From an uncultured Bacilli bacterium (GTDB lineage: Bacteria; Bacillota_I; Bacilli_A; RF39; UBA660): a stretch of DNA of 64,000 nucleotides. Positions 9,401-18,292 of this stretch are shown piece after piece (position 1 is the stretch's first letter; every line of letters begins with the position of its first letter). Where the stretch lies: the NCBI GenBank assembly GCA_947589735.1, contig CANQCR010000005.1, positions 31,001-95,000 of the forward strand, written 5' to 3'. The position numbers were made by a program, and so were the translations under genes. The notes below the pieces were generated by a model. The model had not been told where the DNA came from. It searched no databases and saw only the letters and a program-made list of their open reading frames with translations.

Positions 9401-10222
9401 TTGAACTGACCAGTATGGTAGGGCGGCTGCGTCAATTTGTTTTTTACCATCTGTTCTACCAGCAACCCAACCATAACCATAGAAAGAACGTGTGAATATA
9501 TTATTGAATACTGTATAGTTTGGTACAGGATAATTTTTACAATAACTAGAATCCTTATCTGGTTGTTGTTGACAGTTAAGATATTTAATTATCGCAAAGT
9601 TCATATTTTGTGGTTGATACCAAGAAGCTGTATCTGTGATCCATCTATCACTCCACTCTTCGTACCAATCCCAAGCACCCAAAGGAAGTCCTAAGACATC
9701 CATTTTTAAATATGGACCTTTGGTAGTTACGCCGTATAAACCATTACTTGAACTACTTCCTTTAAGATCGTTTTTACCAAGTATTTCTAGTTTAGTAGGT
9801 TTATTGTTATTTCCACCATTACCATTACCTGTTGTAAAATAGGCGGTATTACCTTCGTTTCCAAGGCCTTCATCTTTAGCACTTTTCCACCAATAATCAT
9901 ATGAAACTGATGGAAGTGTTCCACTACCAGAAACTTCGTCAAGTTTCCCATCCTTGTTACTATCTGTTTCTCTCCGGCACATTTCTCCAGTTGCGGGGTC
10001 GTAGTTACAACGTTTACCAGTTTCTTTATCTACGATGGTTATTCGAAAGCCAAGTCCAAATCCGGTACACCAACCAGTTTTACAACTATTATCCGTCTGT
10101 CCGGTACCTCCACCTCCGTGATCATCAGATGCATTTAACTGAGTCGTATTAACCAAAAACAGTAGTGCGAAACACATTGTATAAATAAGATATTTTAATT
10201 TCTTTTTCATTTTATCACCCAT
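6440..10222 (-). CDS. large Cys-rich secreted protein of unknown function (1260 aa)
   Basis: N-terminal signal peptide MGDKMKKKLKYLIYTMCFALLFLVNTTQLNASDD; about 30 Cys; EF-hand-like loops DSNKDGKLDE and DKNGNGDGKFDG. Confidence 0.75.
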   Translation of the reverse strand: MGDKMKKKLKYLIYTMCFALLFLVNTTQLNASDDHGGGGTGQTDNSCKTGWCTGFGLGFRITIVDKETGKRCNYDPATGEMCRRETDSNKDGKLDEVSGSGTLPSVSYDYWWKSAKDEGLGNEGNTAYFTTGNGNGGNNNKPTKLEILGKNDLKGSSSSNGLYGVTTKGPYLKMDVLGLPLGAWDWYEEWSDRWITDTASWYQPQNMNFAIIKYLNCQQQPDKDSSYCKNYPVPNYTVFNNIFTRSFYGYGWVAGRTDGKKQIDAAALPYWSVQNTFILFEQDLVLRTWNQNNRTLYMAGSVTEVMWMCDNGVGEQFGYYSHDPYNPPTACNYILASVGPQKGWNINLSTAAQEKSWPVGDGDDDRWSSEDPDSLSPKLPIGSSIASSTLKKFYQRKDTISLLNFWFTPDPCATALQKSLQRGDKDLYDSLEKDFSAWGDERLWFVKHYTYEQAKFLYDHTENKGFNCGSKITCGQKARAIYDACGKNPGDRCTISKDERYGSYEEALIAWSKDDVKGEQMITEANYEQSEFHTIYMKTQRRLNPYFYPEYTSNGGTGCPIVQCVQDNVNRVHKIAYKNRETDAALQADYKEYFNWLHNAVSKFYGTDKAGQDTLLLLERWWTVVGRDGPRCEEIINCPANEDIDNTCESENKNIVLEDYVFGENNEEAIKCWQKGFAYTNLDANGNQTGIVGSWAKKVGSGNDVCNLYCSEQVKFSLPGEVGTGTDDSDNPAIRAGTIFKWGLKRDTKNNVLGTITFTKKCVVRQDNILLADGSQYKPNCSNIRVDYSVDDWIETAQVGDRNTTQIDYVDPLEEYQYSDVNHDVSIDWLHPVQTQDIVGVTCGNNDPNCDKYLTPDDLTTYATYNIVYHDPLNWYGNKSTGEPEAKQDIVKKPAGSKGLPWYKWLGYGLPTAFMTPNGTYGADWVDKNGNGDGKFDGLLKLTFDHLGTKTNINGKAGISTKDFGDEEENNGAIAETHFDMLLQKVFGSTKLKYGCPFRIINELFGNDCKYEEDSMGNLVLTDDSPAYCDPKDDDKVESGDPDPNDDPDNPYNRRRYIRDIDVVFRVIDLISSTNITPNKNVVDNAFPGILGTGRIRGRNWAKLTDSEVEDVLSEDIYRKEPMYSLELNTTNIRYIRELNRQARSASGTYNAADPYTEMRMFDNDNDIENISNLPGYIGYYCVNYSGLNATTDTSIEGQDVYKYCASRFLSLLANDTFKNDHGGTRLEGSCVGHNSTARSRALAYVKPDKNGNFVGCPRN

Positions 10223-10331
10223 CTTATATCCTCTATTATTAATTATTTATACACTACGGTATACTAATAAAATTGTATCAAAAAATAAGGGTAATGTAAA
10301 TACCATATTTGAAAGATATATTAATTTGAGT

Positions 10332-10360
10332 TTGACAATTTTAATTAATCAATATATACT
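10332..10360 (+). promoter_or_regulatory. sigma-A-type promoter of the 10389 operon
   Basis: TTGACA (10332-10337), 17 bp, TATACT (10355-10360). Confidence 0.75.
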
Positions 10361-10388
10361 AGTAAACCGTTAAAAAGAGGGGGATAAT

Positions 10389-11579
10389 ATGCCAGGATAT
10401 ATTGAAAGATTTATAGCTTATATTGATAAAGAAACCAAAAAATTACAAGAAAACATCTTAAAACAAGCTCTAATAGATGGACGACAGGAGTTAACAGCAT
10501 CGGATGATGAGGCCATCGATTACATAACCCAAATGGAAAATATCAAACGTCAGCTTTTAGCGCCAACATCTGAGTGGCCACTATTAGGAGAAGTATTCAT
10601 TCAATTTGATGAATTATCCACTATGATGAGTAAAGCTGGCTTAAAAATGCGTGATAAATTAGAAATTGTTATCCATTTATTAAGAAAAAACTTGGCAACT
10701 GAGATTGCCACAGGAGATTGTGTTGGTTTTGATGAAAGGTTAGTTTCTAGACACGAGTTTAAATATTTAACTAAAGATGAGGTATACGATATTCTTTATG
10801 ATAAAAAATATGGGAAATATATTAAAGGATACATGTCAATAGACGATAAACTTACCAAAGAAGAAGAACGAAAAGTTCAAGAATTAAAAGATGTGATTGA
10901 CTCTTATCCTGTTGATATCAAAGATGTTGCCGCAAAACACGTTTTATTAAAAGAACATCTTTTTGATAAATGGCCTCTTATTGATGAAGATGATATCGCT
11001 GTTGTTGTTTCTATTCTCTCATCTTTTGGCTTACATGAAGATATCTGTGCGTCACTAGGGTTTAGTTTAAGAAAGCAAATTACAAAAAGAGAAAAGGAAA
11101 AAGAAAGAGCTAATTTAAGCCAACCGAAGTATGTTTATAAATATCAAGAGGGGTTATCAGACCGAGAGTATAAAAGATTAAATCGAGCTTTAAGGCCATA
11201 TTTTGATTTAAATAGTATGGTTGCATCTCACCCTTTATCACTAAAAGAGCAAATTACGTGTACGAAGATACTTATGGATATGTTACTGGATGATGCGACA
11301 ATCATTGCTATTTTAAATCAAATTAATCGTCTTGGTTTAAAAGACAATCATCCAATAAAAAGATATCTTGAATTATACGATAAACTTATTTATTATCGTG
11401 GTGAGGATGGAATTGATGCTTTAATAACGGAATTAGAACAAACTTTTAAACAGTCATTTATGGCTGATAGTGAAGAGTATGAGATTATTAAATGTGTGCT
11501 TGATGATGATCTTAATAAGGCCTTAACATTAATTCCTCACACTTATGATTATGAAAGATTTAAAGCGAGGGAATTATAA
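10389..11579 (+). CDS. hypothetical protein, tandem paralogue A
   Basis: Long ORF with RBS (AGAGGGGG); C-terminal half aligns by eye with the next ORF. Confidence 0.75.
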   Translation: MPGYIERFIAYIDKETKKLQENILKQALIDGRQELTASDDEAIDYITQMENIKRQLLAPTSEWPLLGEVFIQFDELSTMMSKAGLKMRDKLEIVIHLLRKNLATEIATGDCVGFDERLVSRHEFKYLTKDEVYDILYDKKYGKYIKGYMSIDDKLTKEEERKVQELKDVIDSYPVDIKDVAAKHVLLKEHLFDKWPLIDEDDIAVVVSILSSFGLHEDICASLGFSLRKQITKREKEKERANLSQPKYVYKYQEGLSDREYKRLNRALRPYFDLNSMVASHPLSLKEQITCTKILMDMLLDDATIIAILNQINRLGLKDNHPIKRYLELYDKLIYYRGEDGIDALITELEQTFKQSFMADSEEYEIIKCVLDDDLNKALTLIPHTYDYERFKAREL

Positions 11580-11580
11580 G

Positions 11581-12795
11581 ATGTCAAAGCAATCCCGGAA
11601 TTTAAAAAAATTGTGTGATAAATTAGAAGAACTGGGTAATCATTATATTGCTAAGTGTAGCCCTATTAATGGTCATAATGAACAATTAACAACCAAGGAG
11701 TTAGAAATTGCTCTTAATATGGGATCATTTTATACATGGCTTCAAAATTATGATGTGTTTAAAAAGGCTAAGATGTTATATCATCGTTTTGATCTTTTGG
11801 ATGCTTATGTTAATGCTTTTGGTTTTAGTCCTGTAGAAAAGGCTGATATCATTTTCGAAGTTATGAAAAGAAACATAGCAATAGGTATATTGAAATTTGA
11901 TGCTAAATCAGTAGATCAAAAGCGAAAATCACCATTAAATTATGAAAGATTAATGGAACAATTCCGCCGACCTTCTAAAAACTATATGCAAAGTTTTGAA
12001 CGGGTTTTTCTAGCAACCATTGAAGAATCTTTAGATAATAATTTCTTAGCATTAGGAGGAACATCAATATCTCATTTTGACAATTTAAAACAGCTTCATA
12101 ATCTTTTAAACGAACGTCTTTTTACTAATAACGATATGAACGATAAAGATGTTGGTGTTATAATGAAAGCCTTAGAGCCTTACTTTTTAGACCAAACACT
12201 TGTAGGAATTAAACTTTATCTTCAAAATAAGTTAGCTAATCAGGAAAAGATAAGGGAAGAAGACATAAAAAAAGAAGCCCTAAGACTTCATATATATCTT
12301 GAAAGAGAGACAATACAATCCAAACTAGTGCCTAGCTCTAAAGTTATGAGTAAAAAAGAGTATAATGCCTTATATCATGAATTATTAAGTTATTTTGATT
12401 TTGATAATATGCGCGCTATAAGGTATTTAAAAATGAATGAAATAATGCGTTGCCTTATTATATTAAGACAATTATCCTTTAACGATGATGTTATTAATCT
12501 TTTTTTAGCAACAATAGATACATATAATCAAAAAAGTGGCGAACATGCTATTATTCGCTATATGGATTTAAAAGAAAAACTACAGTATTATAAGGATACT
12601 CCGGAAGTAGTAGATCTTTTAAAAGAGGTAGAAGAAGCTTTTCAGCGAACTTTTATGGCCTCTTGTGATGATTATGAGTTTTTAAAACAATATCTTGATA
12701 TGGAACTTAATCTTGCCTTAGACCATCTCAAAGACAATTATTCTTATGAACATCAAAAGGTTTTAACTATTAAACCAAAAGAAAAGGACAATTAG
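11581..12795 (+). CDS. hypothetical protein, tandem paralogue B
   Basis: Start MSKQSRN at 11581 preceded by GCGAGGG; shares EAFQRTFMASCDDYEFLKQYLDMELNLALDHL with ETFKQSFMADSEEYEIIKCVLDDDLNKALTLI of paralogue A. Confidence 0.75.
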   Translation: MSKQSRNLKKLCDKLEELGNHYIAKCSPINGHNEQLTTKELEIALNMGSFYTWLQNYDVFKKAKMLYHRFDLLDAYVNAFGFSPVEKADIIFEVMKRNIAIGILKFDAKSVDQKRKSPLNYERLMEQFRRPSKNYMQSFERVFLATIEESLDNNFLALGGTSISHFDNLKQLHNLLNERLFTNNDMNDKDVGVIMKALEPYFLDQTLVGIKLYLQNKLANQEKIREEDIKKEALRLHIYLERETIQSKLVPSSKVMSKKEYNALYHELLSYFDFDNMRAIRYLKMNEIMRCLIILRQLSFNDDVINLFLATIDTYNQKSGEHAIIRYMDLKEKLQYYKDTPEVVDLLKEVEEAFQRTFMASCDDYEFLKQYLDMELNLALDHLKDNYSYEHQKVLTIKPKEKDN

Positions 12796-12805
12796 TCCTT
12801 TTTTT
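12782..12805. terminator. bidirectional terminator between convergent genes
   Basis: AAAGGAC-AATTA-GTCCTTTTTTT. Confidence 0.75.
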
Positions 12806-13403
12806 CAATATTATGAACTTTCGCATAGACGTCATACCAACTATAACATCTTGTAATATTTTTATTATGGCACTTTTTATTATATCCGGCATTGAAACAG
12901 ATAACTGGTATTTTTTCTGATAACTTATCAATATTTTTAGGATTATCTTCAATCATAAGATCAATCTTTTGTTTTAAACAAGTATCAAGCTTATCTTCAT
13001 TAGAAAAGAAAATATTATCATAAGCGATATGATGCTTGTCTAACCATTCTAAAGTTATTTTCTTATTTTCTTTAAATGATAGTATTTCAACACCTTCAGC
13101 AAAGAAATTACCCCGAGCTGTTACTATATATATTTCGTGTCTTTCTTTTTTTAACTTTTTAATAACTTCACTAGCGAAAGGTCGAGGCTTTATCATAATG
13201 GTGTATTTTTTAAAGTATTTTTTCCAGAAAAGTAAATCGAGTTTATCATCAACACCAAAAATATCGGCTGATTCATAGGCTTCCGGATTAATAATTTGTT
13301 TATCTAATGTTTGATAATAAAATCTACTACCATAGTCTAGTATCCATTTTTCAATATCCGTTAGTACACCATCGATATCAATTCCAATACGCATTTTTAT
13401 CAT
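12792..13403 (-). CDS. HAD-like 5'-nucleotidase (NT5C-type)
   Basis: MRIGIDIDGVLTD motif I, IYIVTARG motif II, DLMIEDNPKNI motif IV. Confidence 0.85.
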   Translation of the reverse strand: MIKMRIGIDIDGVLTDIEKWILDYGSRFYYQTLDKQIINPEAYESADIFGVDDKLDLLFWKKYFKKYTIMIKPRPFASEVIKKLKKERHEIYIVTARGNFFAEGVEILSFKENKKITLEWLDKHHIAYDNIFFSNEDKLDTCLKQKIDLMIEDNPKNIDKLSEKIPVICFNAGYNKKCHNKNITRCYSWYDVYAKVHNIEKKD

Positions 13404-13432
13404 CTAACTTTCTATTTTAAACGTATCATATT

Positions 13433-13461
13433 TTAACATTATTTTCAAGGTGTGTTATAAT
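13433..13461 (+). promoter_or_regulatory. sigma-A-type promoter with TG-extended -10
   Basis: TTAACA, 17 bp, TGTTATAAT. Confidence 0.65.
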
Positions 13462-13482
13462 TTAGATGGGGGTATTGGGTGC

Positions 13483-14076
13483 ATGGATGAATATGATGGC
13501 ATAGGAAGTGTCTATTTTGAATTAGCTCTTAAAAAGAAAATACTTTTAGACGCTATAAAAGATAAAAGTGTTGATATTTTACTTGCTAAAAGAAAGATTA
13601 AAGAAATAGAAAGTGGTATGCAAGATATAAAAACGGGTGCCTTTTTTACTAAAGAACCTCTTATAAGTGATGATGTAATTGACATTAGAACACCATATCT
13701 TAGTATGGGTATATATTATATTTGTTTGCATGATCAAAAAGAAGTTATTGGCCTCATCGATTATCGTGGCTACCATAAAAGTAATTTAGGTGATGTTGGG
13801 TTATATATTAATGAAGAGTATCAACACCAAGGCTATGGTAAAAGAGCATTGACGTTATTTAGCTATTTTGCGTATAGCGGTAATATTGATGATTTTCGTA
13901 CTTATATTTATGAAGATAATTTAGCTTCTATTCATCTCGTTACATCGTTAGGCGGTAAACTTGTAAACAAAGGCGTGCACGAAGGAAAGACAATATTAAT
14001 TTTTGATATTGCTACCACGCCACAAGTTAAAGGCAAAGAAAAAAAGATTGGGGAGATTCATAGTGATAACAATTAG
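13483..14076 (+). CDS. GNAT-family N-acetyltransferase
   Basis: LYINEEYQHQGYGKRALTLF acetyl-CoA motif A; ATG at 13483 lies downstream of the promoter. Confidence 0.8.
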   Translation: MDEYDGIGSVYFELALKKKILLDAIKDKSVDILLAKRKIKEIESGMQDIKTGAFFTKEPLISDDVIDIRTPYLSMGIYYICLHDQKEVIGLIDYRGYHKSNLGDVGLYINEEYQHQGYGKRALTLFSYFAYSGNIDDFRTYIYEDNLASIHLVTSLGGKLVNKGVHEGKTILIFDIATTPQVKGKEKKIGEIHSDNN

Positions 14077-14491
14077 AAAATATCAAGATAATGATTATGA
14101 TGCTGTAAATGAAATATTGAAACAGGCTTTTAATGTATCAAAAGCCCACAATCAAGATGCTAATAATTTAGAGTATGTAGCTTTAAAGGATGATGATATT
14201 CTTGGATATTTTATCATCCGTACTTGTCATGACATTATTATAAATAAAGATTATGCTTATCTTGAATATGTATGTGTTAAAGAAGAATATCAAAATCAAG
14301 GTATAGCTAGTGAAATGATGCGTTATGCGATTAGTGAAGGTAAACTTATGCATCTTTCTTATTTTGAATTAACATCTAATTATACGCGTAAAAGTGCTCA
14401 CCATGTTTATGAGAAATTAGGGTTTGTTAAAAGAGATACCTATGTTTATTCTTTATCTTTGGAGGGTGATAAAAATGTATCAAATGAGTGA
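14063..14491 (+). CDS. GNAT-family N-acetyltransferase
   Basis: YVCVKEEYQNQGIASEMMRYAI...VYEKLGFVKRD; GTG start at 14063 with GGGGAG RBS. Confidence 0.85.
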   Translation: MITIRKYQDNDYDAVNEILKQAFNVSKAHNQDANNLEYVALKDDDILGYFIIRTCHDIIINKDYAYLEYVCVKEEYQNQGIASEMMRYAISEGKLMHLSYFELTSNYTRKSAHHVYEKLGFVKRDTYVYSLSLEGDKNVSNE

Positions 14492-14828
14492 TGTGACTAA
14501 GGCAAGTCTTAATAATCTTTTTTCTAGAGGTATGGGGATGAGTCTAGATGCGTTTAGTGAGTTAACAATTGAAGAGCAAGAAGCTCTTTTCACTCAACAT
14601 CGTCAACATCGTGCTCCTAAAAAGACGATTAAAATGCGTATTGGTTCGGGTGAGACAGCGATGACATTAAATGTTCAAAGTGGCACAAAAGTTATGCTTA
14701 CTGGTGGGACTATTATTAGAGCTGGCGCTAACCCTGAAAGTGAGAGATTGCGAGTTAATCGTCGTATTGATAAAATACTTACTACACAGAAAGAAAAATC
14801 AAAAAGTTTACTTAAAAAGTATCATTAG
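14475..14828 (+). CDS. hypothetical protein
   Basis: MYQMSDVTKASLNNLFSRGMGMSLDAFSELTIEEQEALF...; GGAGGG RBS upstream. Confidence 0.6.
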   Translation: MYQMSDVTKASLNNLFSRGMGMSLDAFSELTIEEQEALFTQHRQHRAPKKTIKMRIGSGETAMTLNVQSGTKVMLTGGTIIRAGANPESERLRVNRRIDKILTTQKEKSKSLLKKYH

Positions 14829-14888
14829 ATGATTTTTTTGTTAAATCACCATATGAGTAATACTGCATATGATACAAAGGGTGATTTA

Positions 14889-15809
14889 ATGAACTTTGAT
14901 TATCGTTATGGAAATACATGGTATAACTATTATAATCCAGTTGGAATTAAGAGTATAGAGTATGAAATAATGGCTCCTCCGCAAGAGCAAAAGAACCAAC
15001 CTGGACTTGAATATCTTATGAATCCTCGACCAATTTTTGATAATCCTAATTATAAAGGTAGTGGCAAACTAAAAGATAAGGTTGCTATAATAACGGGTGG
15101 TGATAGTGGTTTAGGTCGAGCTGCCGCTGTCGCTTTTGCTAAAGAAGGAGCTAAAGTAGTTATTCCTTATTATAATGAGCATATTGATGCCGAAGAAACA
15201 AAAAAATATATTGAAAGTTTAGATGGTGAGTGTCTTCTTTTAAGCGGTGATATTACTGATGAATCTTTTTGTAAGAAAATAGTTGATGAAACGTTAAAAC
15301 GTTTTGGTAAAATCGATATTCTTGTTAACAATGCCGGTGTGCAATATCAACAAGATGAGTTAACGTCTATTAGTGATGAACAATTCGATTGGACAATGAA
15401 AGTTAATGTTTATGGAATGTTTTATCTAACGAAAGAAGTTTTGCCACACTTAAAAAGTGGGGCTTCCATAATTAATTTAACATCTGTTACAACCTTTTAT
15501 GGTGAACCACAACTAATTGATTATGTAACTACTAAAGGAGCTATTGTTGGTTTTACGCGTTCGTTAGCTCGTAACTTAGCTTTAAAAAATATTCGTGTTA
15601 ATGCTATAGCGCCGGGATTCTTTTGGACTCCTCTTCAACCTGCCTGTTGGGAGGAAGATAAAATACCATCACTTGGTAGTGATGCGGCTATGGCAAGGGG
15701 AGCGATGCCTTATGAATTAGCCCCTACTTTTGTCTTTTTAGCCAGTGATGATTCAAGTTATATGACAGGGCAAGTTATTCATAACAATGGTGGTCAAATA
15801 ATGGGATAA
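14889..15809 (+). CDS. SDR-family oxidoreductase (general stress protein 39/YhxC-like)
   Basis: KVAIITGGDSGLGRAAAVAFAKEGA, NNAG, YVTTKGA, FLASDDSSYMTGQVIHNNGG. Confidence 0.9.
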   Translation: MNFDYRYGNTWYNYYNPVGIKSIEYEIMAPPQEQKNQPGLEYLMNPRPIFDNPNYKGSGKLKDKVAIITGGDSGLGRAAAVAFAKEGAKVVIPYYNEHIDAEETKKYIESLDGECLLLSGDITDESFCKKIVDETLKRFGKIDILVNNAGVQYQQDELTSISDEQFDWTMKVNVYGMFYLTKEVLPHLKSGASIINLTSVTTFYGEPQLIDYVTTKGAIVGFTRSLARNLALKNIRVNAIAPGFFWTPLQPACWEEDKIPSLGSDAAMARGAMPYELAPTFVFLASDDSSYMTGQVIHNNGGQIMG

Positions 15810-15835
15810 AATACTTTTATAGAGTATTTTATTTT
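15808..15835 (+). terminator. intrinsic terminator
   Basis: AAAATACT-TTTATAG-AGTATTTTATTTT. Confidence 0.7.
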
Positions 15836-15893
15836 GTTGAAATAAGGTAGCATTTATAATATAATACTGAATAGTAGAGTTGAGGTAAGTAGG

Positions 15894-17087
15894 ATGAAGT
15901 TTGATTTTCGAAAAGTATTTGTTATCGTTAGTGCTATTTTTCTAAGTTTTATGGTGAGCTTTTATGGTTACCGTTTAGTTCATTTTTATCTTAAGGAAAA
16001 AGAGAAAGATACAACAACTTATACAATGATTGCGTATTTAACTAAAGAAGAAAACCTCATTAATAATAAATTAATTAAAGAGGAAAATAGATATTATTTC
16101 CCAAAAGATGCCGAGAATAATTATTTATATTTTAGTGGTTTAATGTACCGAATTCTTTATATGGATGATAAGACTATTTATGCGATTACTGATGAAGTTA
16201 TTACTAAATTAAAATACGGCATAACAAGTGATTATAATAGTTCTAATGTTAAAGTATGGTTAAATGAAGTCTTTTTAAATAATCTTAATAAAGAGTATTT
16301 AAATAGTGATGAAGTAAGACTTATAAATAAGGAGTTATATCAAAAAATTGGCGCTAAAGAAAGCCCTATTGTAGACCATGATATGTGGGTTTTAGATAAT
16401 GATGAGGGGCTTGTTTTAACTTCTACGGGTGAACTTATGAAACCAACTAATTATGAAGATTTCTTGGGTATTAAACCCTTAATTGAATTAAATGGTACTA
16501 AAAAATATATTACGGGTAAAGGTAGTATTGAAGAACCTTATTTATTTGAAGAAAGAGGCGCTAGTACTTTAAATGATTTATATGTAGGAGATTATTTGAT
16601 ATATAATGGTATGACTTTCCGCCTTATTGAAAAGAATGATGGTAGTGTTAAAGTTTTAAGCGTTGATAAATTAGATAAGCAATTAGCTTTTTCTGACAAA
16701 AGTAATGTTTATCAAACAAATAATAAAAAAGCTTTAGGTTATTATTTAAATAATACTTATCTAGATTTATTAAATAAAGATGATCTCATTTTAACTAAAT
16801 GGTATACTGGTGATTATCATTTTGATTATAAAGAAACTTTAAGTAGTAGTCTTAACGCTTATGTTGGTTTATTAAAAATTGGTGATTATTTTATTATGGA
16901 TTCTTTAAATAGTTACTTATTAACAAGAAGCGGTAATTATGTTTATACTATTAATAGCGAAGGTGGTTTATCCCTTACCTCTCCAACTAAAGTGCTTGAT
17001 ATTTATCCCGTTTTAACTTTAAAGAGTGATTTAAATGTCGGTAGTGGTTTAGGATATATGGATAATCCTTATGTAGTAGGTGAGTAA
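15894..17087 (+). CDS. membrane-anchored protein with two related extracellular segments (DUF6273-like by appearance)
   Basis: N-terminal TM; LYFSGLMYRILYMDDKTIYAITDE... and LIYNGMTFRLIEKNDGSVKVLSVDK... halves. Confidence 0.55.
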   Translation: MKFDFRKVFVIVSAIFLSFMVSFYGYRLVHFYLKEKEKDTTTYTMIAYLTKEENLINNKLIKEENRYYFPKDAENNYLYFSGLMYRILYMDDKTIYAITDEVITKLKYGITSDYNSSNVKVWLNEVFLNNLNKEYLNSDEVRLINKELYQKIGAKESPIVDHDMWVLDNDEGLVLTSTGELMKPTNYEDFLGIKPLIELNGTKKYITGKGSIEEPYLFEERGASTLNDLYVGDYLIYNGMTFRLIEKNDGSVKVLSVDKLDKQLAFSDKSNVYQTNNKKALGYYLNNTYLDLLNKDDLILTKWYTGDYHFDYKETLSSSLNAYVGLLKIGDYFIMDSLNSYLLTRSGNYVYTINSEGGLSLTSPTKVLDIYPVLTLKSDLNVGSGLGYMDNPYVVGE

Positions 17088-18191
17088 ATGATTAAAAAGA
17101 AAATAAAAAAAGAAGATAATATTGATACGCCTTTAAATACTACAGAAGCTAGCGTTAAGGAAGATAAAAAAATAAAAAAGAAAATACCGCTTTGGATTGT
17201 TATTATTATGGCCATTTTAGATTTAGGGGCTATTGGGTGTTTAGTATTAGCATATGGACCTAATGAAGATTTTAAAGAGTTTCTTATCACAACCGCGATG
17301 TCAACAATGAATCATAAATATTTAGCGCGGATGATTTATGATGAAGAGACGATTAACCAAGTTTTAAGAGAAAATACGATAGTTGAAATTGATGAAGTGA
17401 CTAACCCTGATGAAATTACTATTGGTAGCTATGAAACACAAAATTATGAATCAAAATATGAAGAACAAATCTTAAAGAAAGATCCTAATAATGATGTTTA
17501 TAAAATTTTAAAGATTAAAGAAAACAATAATACTTATTATATTGCTGTTATCTATGATCCAGCCAGAATAAGTTTAGCTTTCTCATCCACTCCGGGTGTT
17601 AGAGGTGAAAAAATAAAGACTATTGCTAAAAGAAATAATGCACTGTTAGCTATTAATGCAAGCGGTTTTGAAGATCCTAAGGGTGAAGGTAATGGCGCTA
17701 ATGCTACTGGCGTTGTTATTCATAATGGCAAGGTTGTTTATAGAGGACGCCCTAATCATTGGGGTGGCGGTTTAGTTGGTTTTGATAAAAATTATAAACT
17801 TGTCTTAACGAAAAAGAGTGCAGAAGTAGCTATTAAAAATGGCATGTGGGATGCCGTTCAGTTTGGACCATTCTTAATCGTTAATGGTAAAGAGGCTTCT
17901 ATTAAAGGTAGTGGCGGGGGTGTTCACCCTAGAACGATTATTGCTCAACGTCGTGATGGTATTGTTCTTTTTATCATTATTGATGGAACCGGTGTTAAAA
18001 AAGGATATCGGGGTGGTGCTAGTTTTAAAGAAGTAATTAAGGTTTTAAAACGTTATAAAGTTTATAATGCTTCTAATCTAGATGGTGGTGCTTCTAGTAT
18101 TTTAGTTGAAAAAGATAAAATTGTTAATAATCCGGTGGGTTATTCAGCAACAGGTGAGAGATTTCACCCTAATGCTTGGATAGTAAAATAG
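17088..18191 (+). CDS. phosphodiester glycosidase (NAGPA/DUF2233) family protein, membrane-anchored
   Basis: HPRTIIAQRRDGIVLFIIIDG...NASNLDGGASSILV. Confidence 0.85.
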   Translation: MIKKKIKKEDNIDTPLNTTEASVKEDKKIKKKIPLWIVIIMAILDLGAIGCLVLAYGPNEDFKEFLITTAMSTMNHKYLARMIYDEETINQVLRENTIVEIDEVTNPDEITIGSYETQNYESKYEEQILKKDPNNDVYKILKIKENNNTYYIAVIYDPARISLAFSSTPGVRGEKIKTIAKRNNALLAINASGFEDPKGEGNGANATGVVIHNGKVVYRGRPNHWGGGLVGFDKNYKLVLTKKSAEVAIKNGMWDAVQFGPFLIVNGKEASIKGSGGGVHPRTIIAQRRDGIVLFIIIDGTGVKKGYRGGASFKEVIKVLKRYKVYNASNLDGGASSILVEKDKIVNNPVGYSATGERFHPNAWIVK

Positions 18192-18292
18192 GTGCATTTA
18201 GCTTATATAATTTATATATATTTGATAATCATTTATGAAATAATACCTTTTAAAATCATAAAATTAATGGTATACTTTTATAAGAGAGGAGT

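Noticed and set aside
6873-10152. Plus-strand ORFs opposite the 1260-aa secreted protein
   Set aside because: Low-quality antisense ORFs without start signals; the minus-strand frame has a signal peptide, RBS and terminator.
13450-13482. N-terminal extension MCYNLDGGIGC of the GNAT ORF, and the similar MCYNLESVRKGCIC extension of typA at 45111
   Set aside because: Shared MCYNL peptide is just translated extended -10 promoter sequence (TGTGxTATAAT); real starts are at 13483 and 45153.
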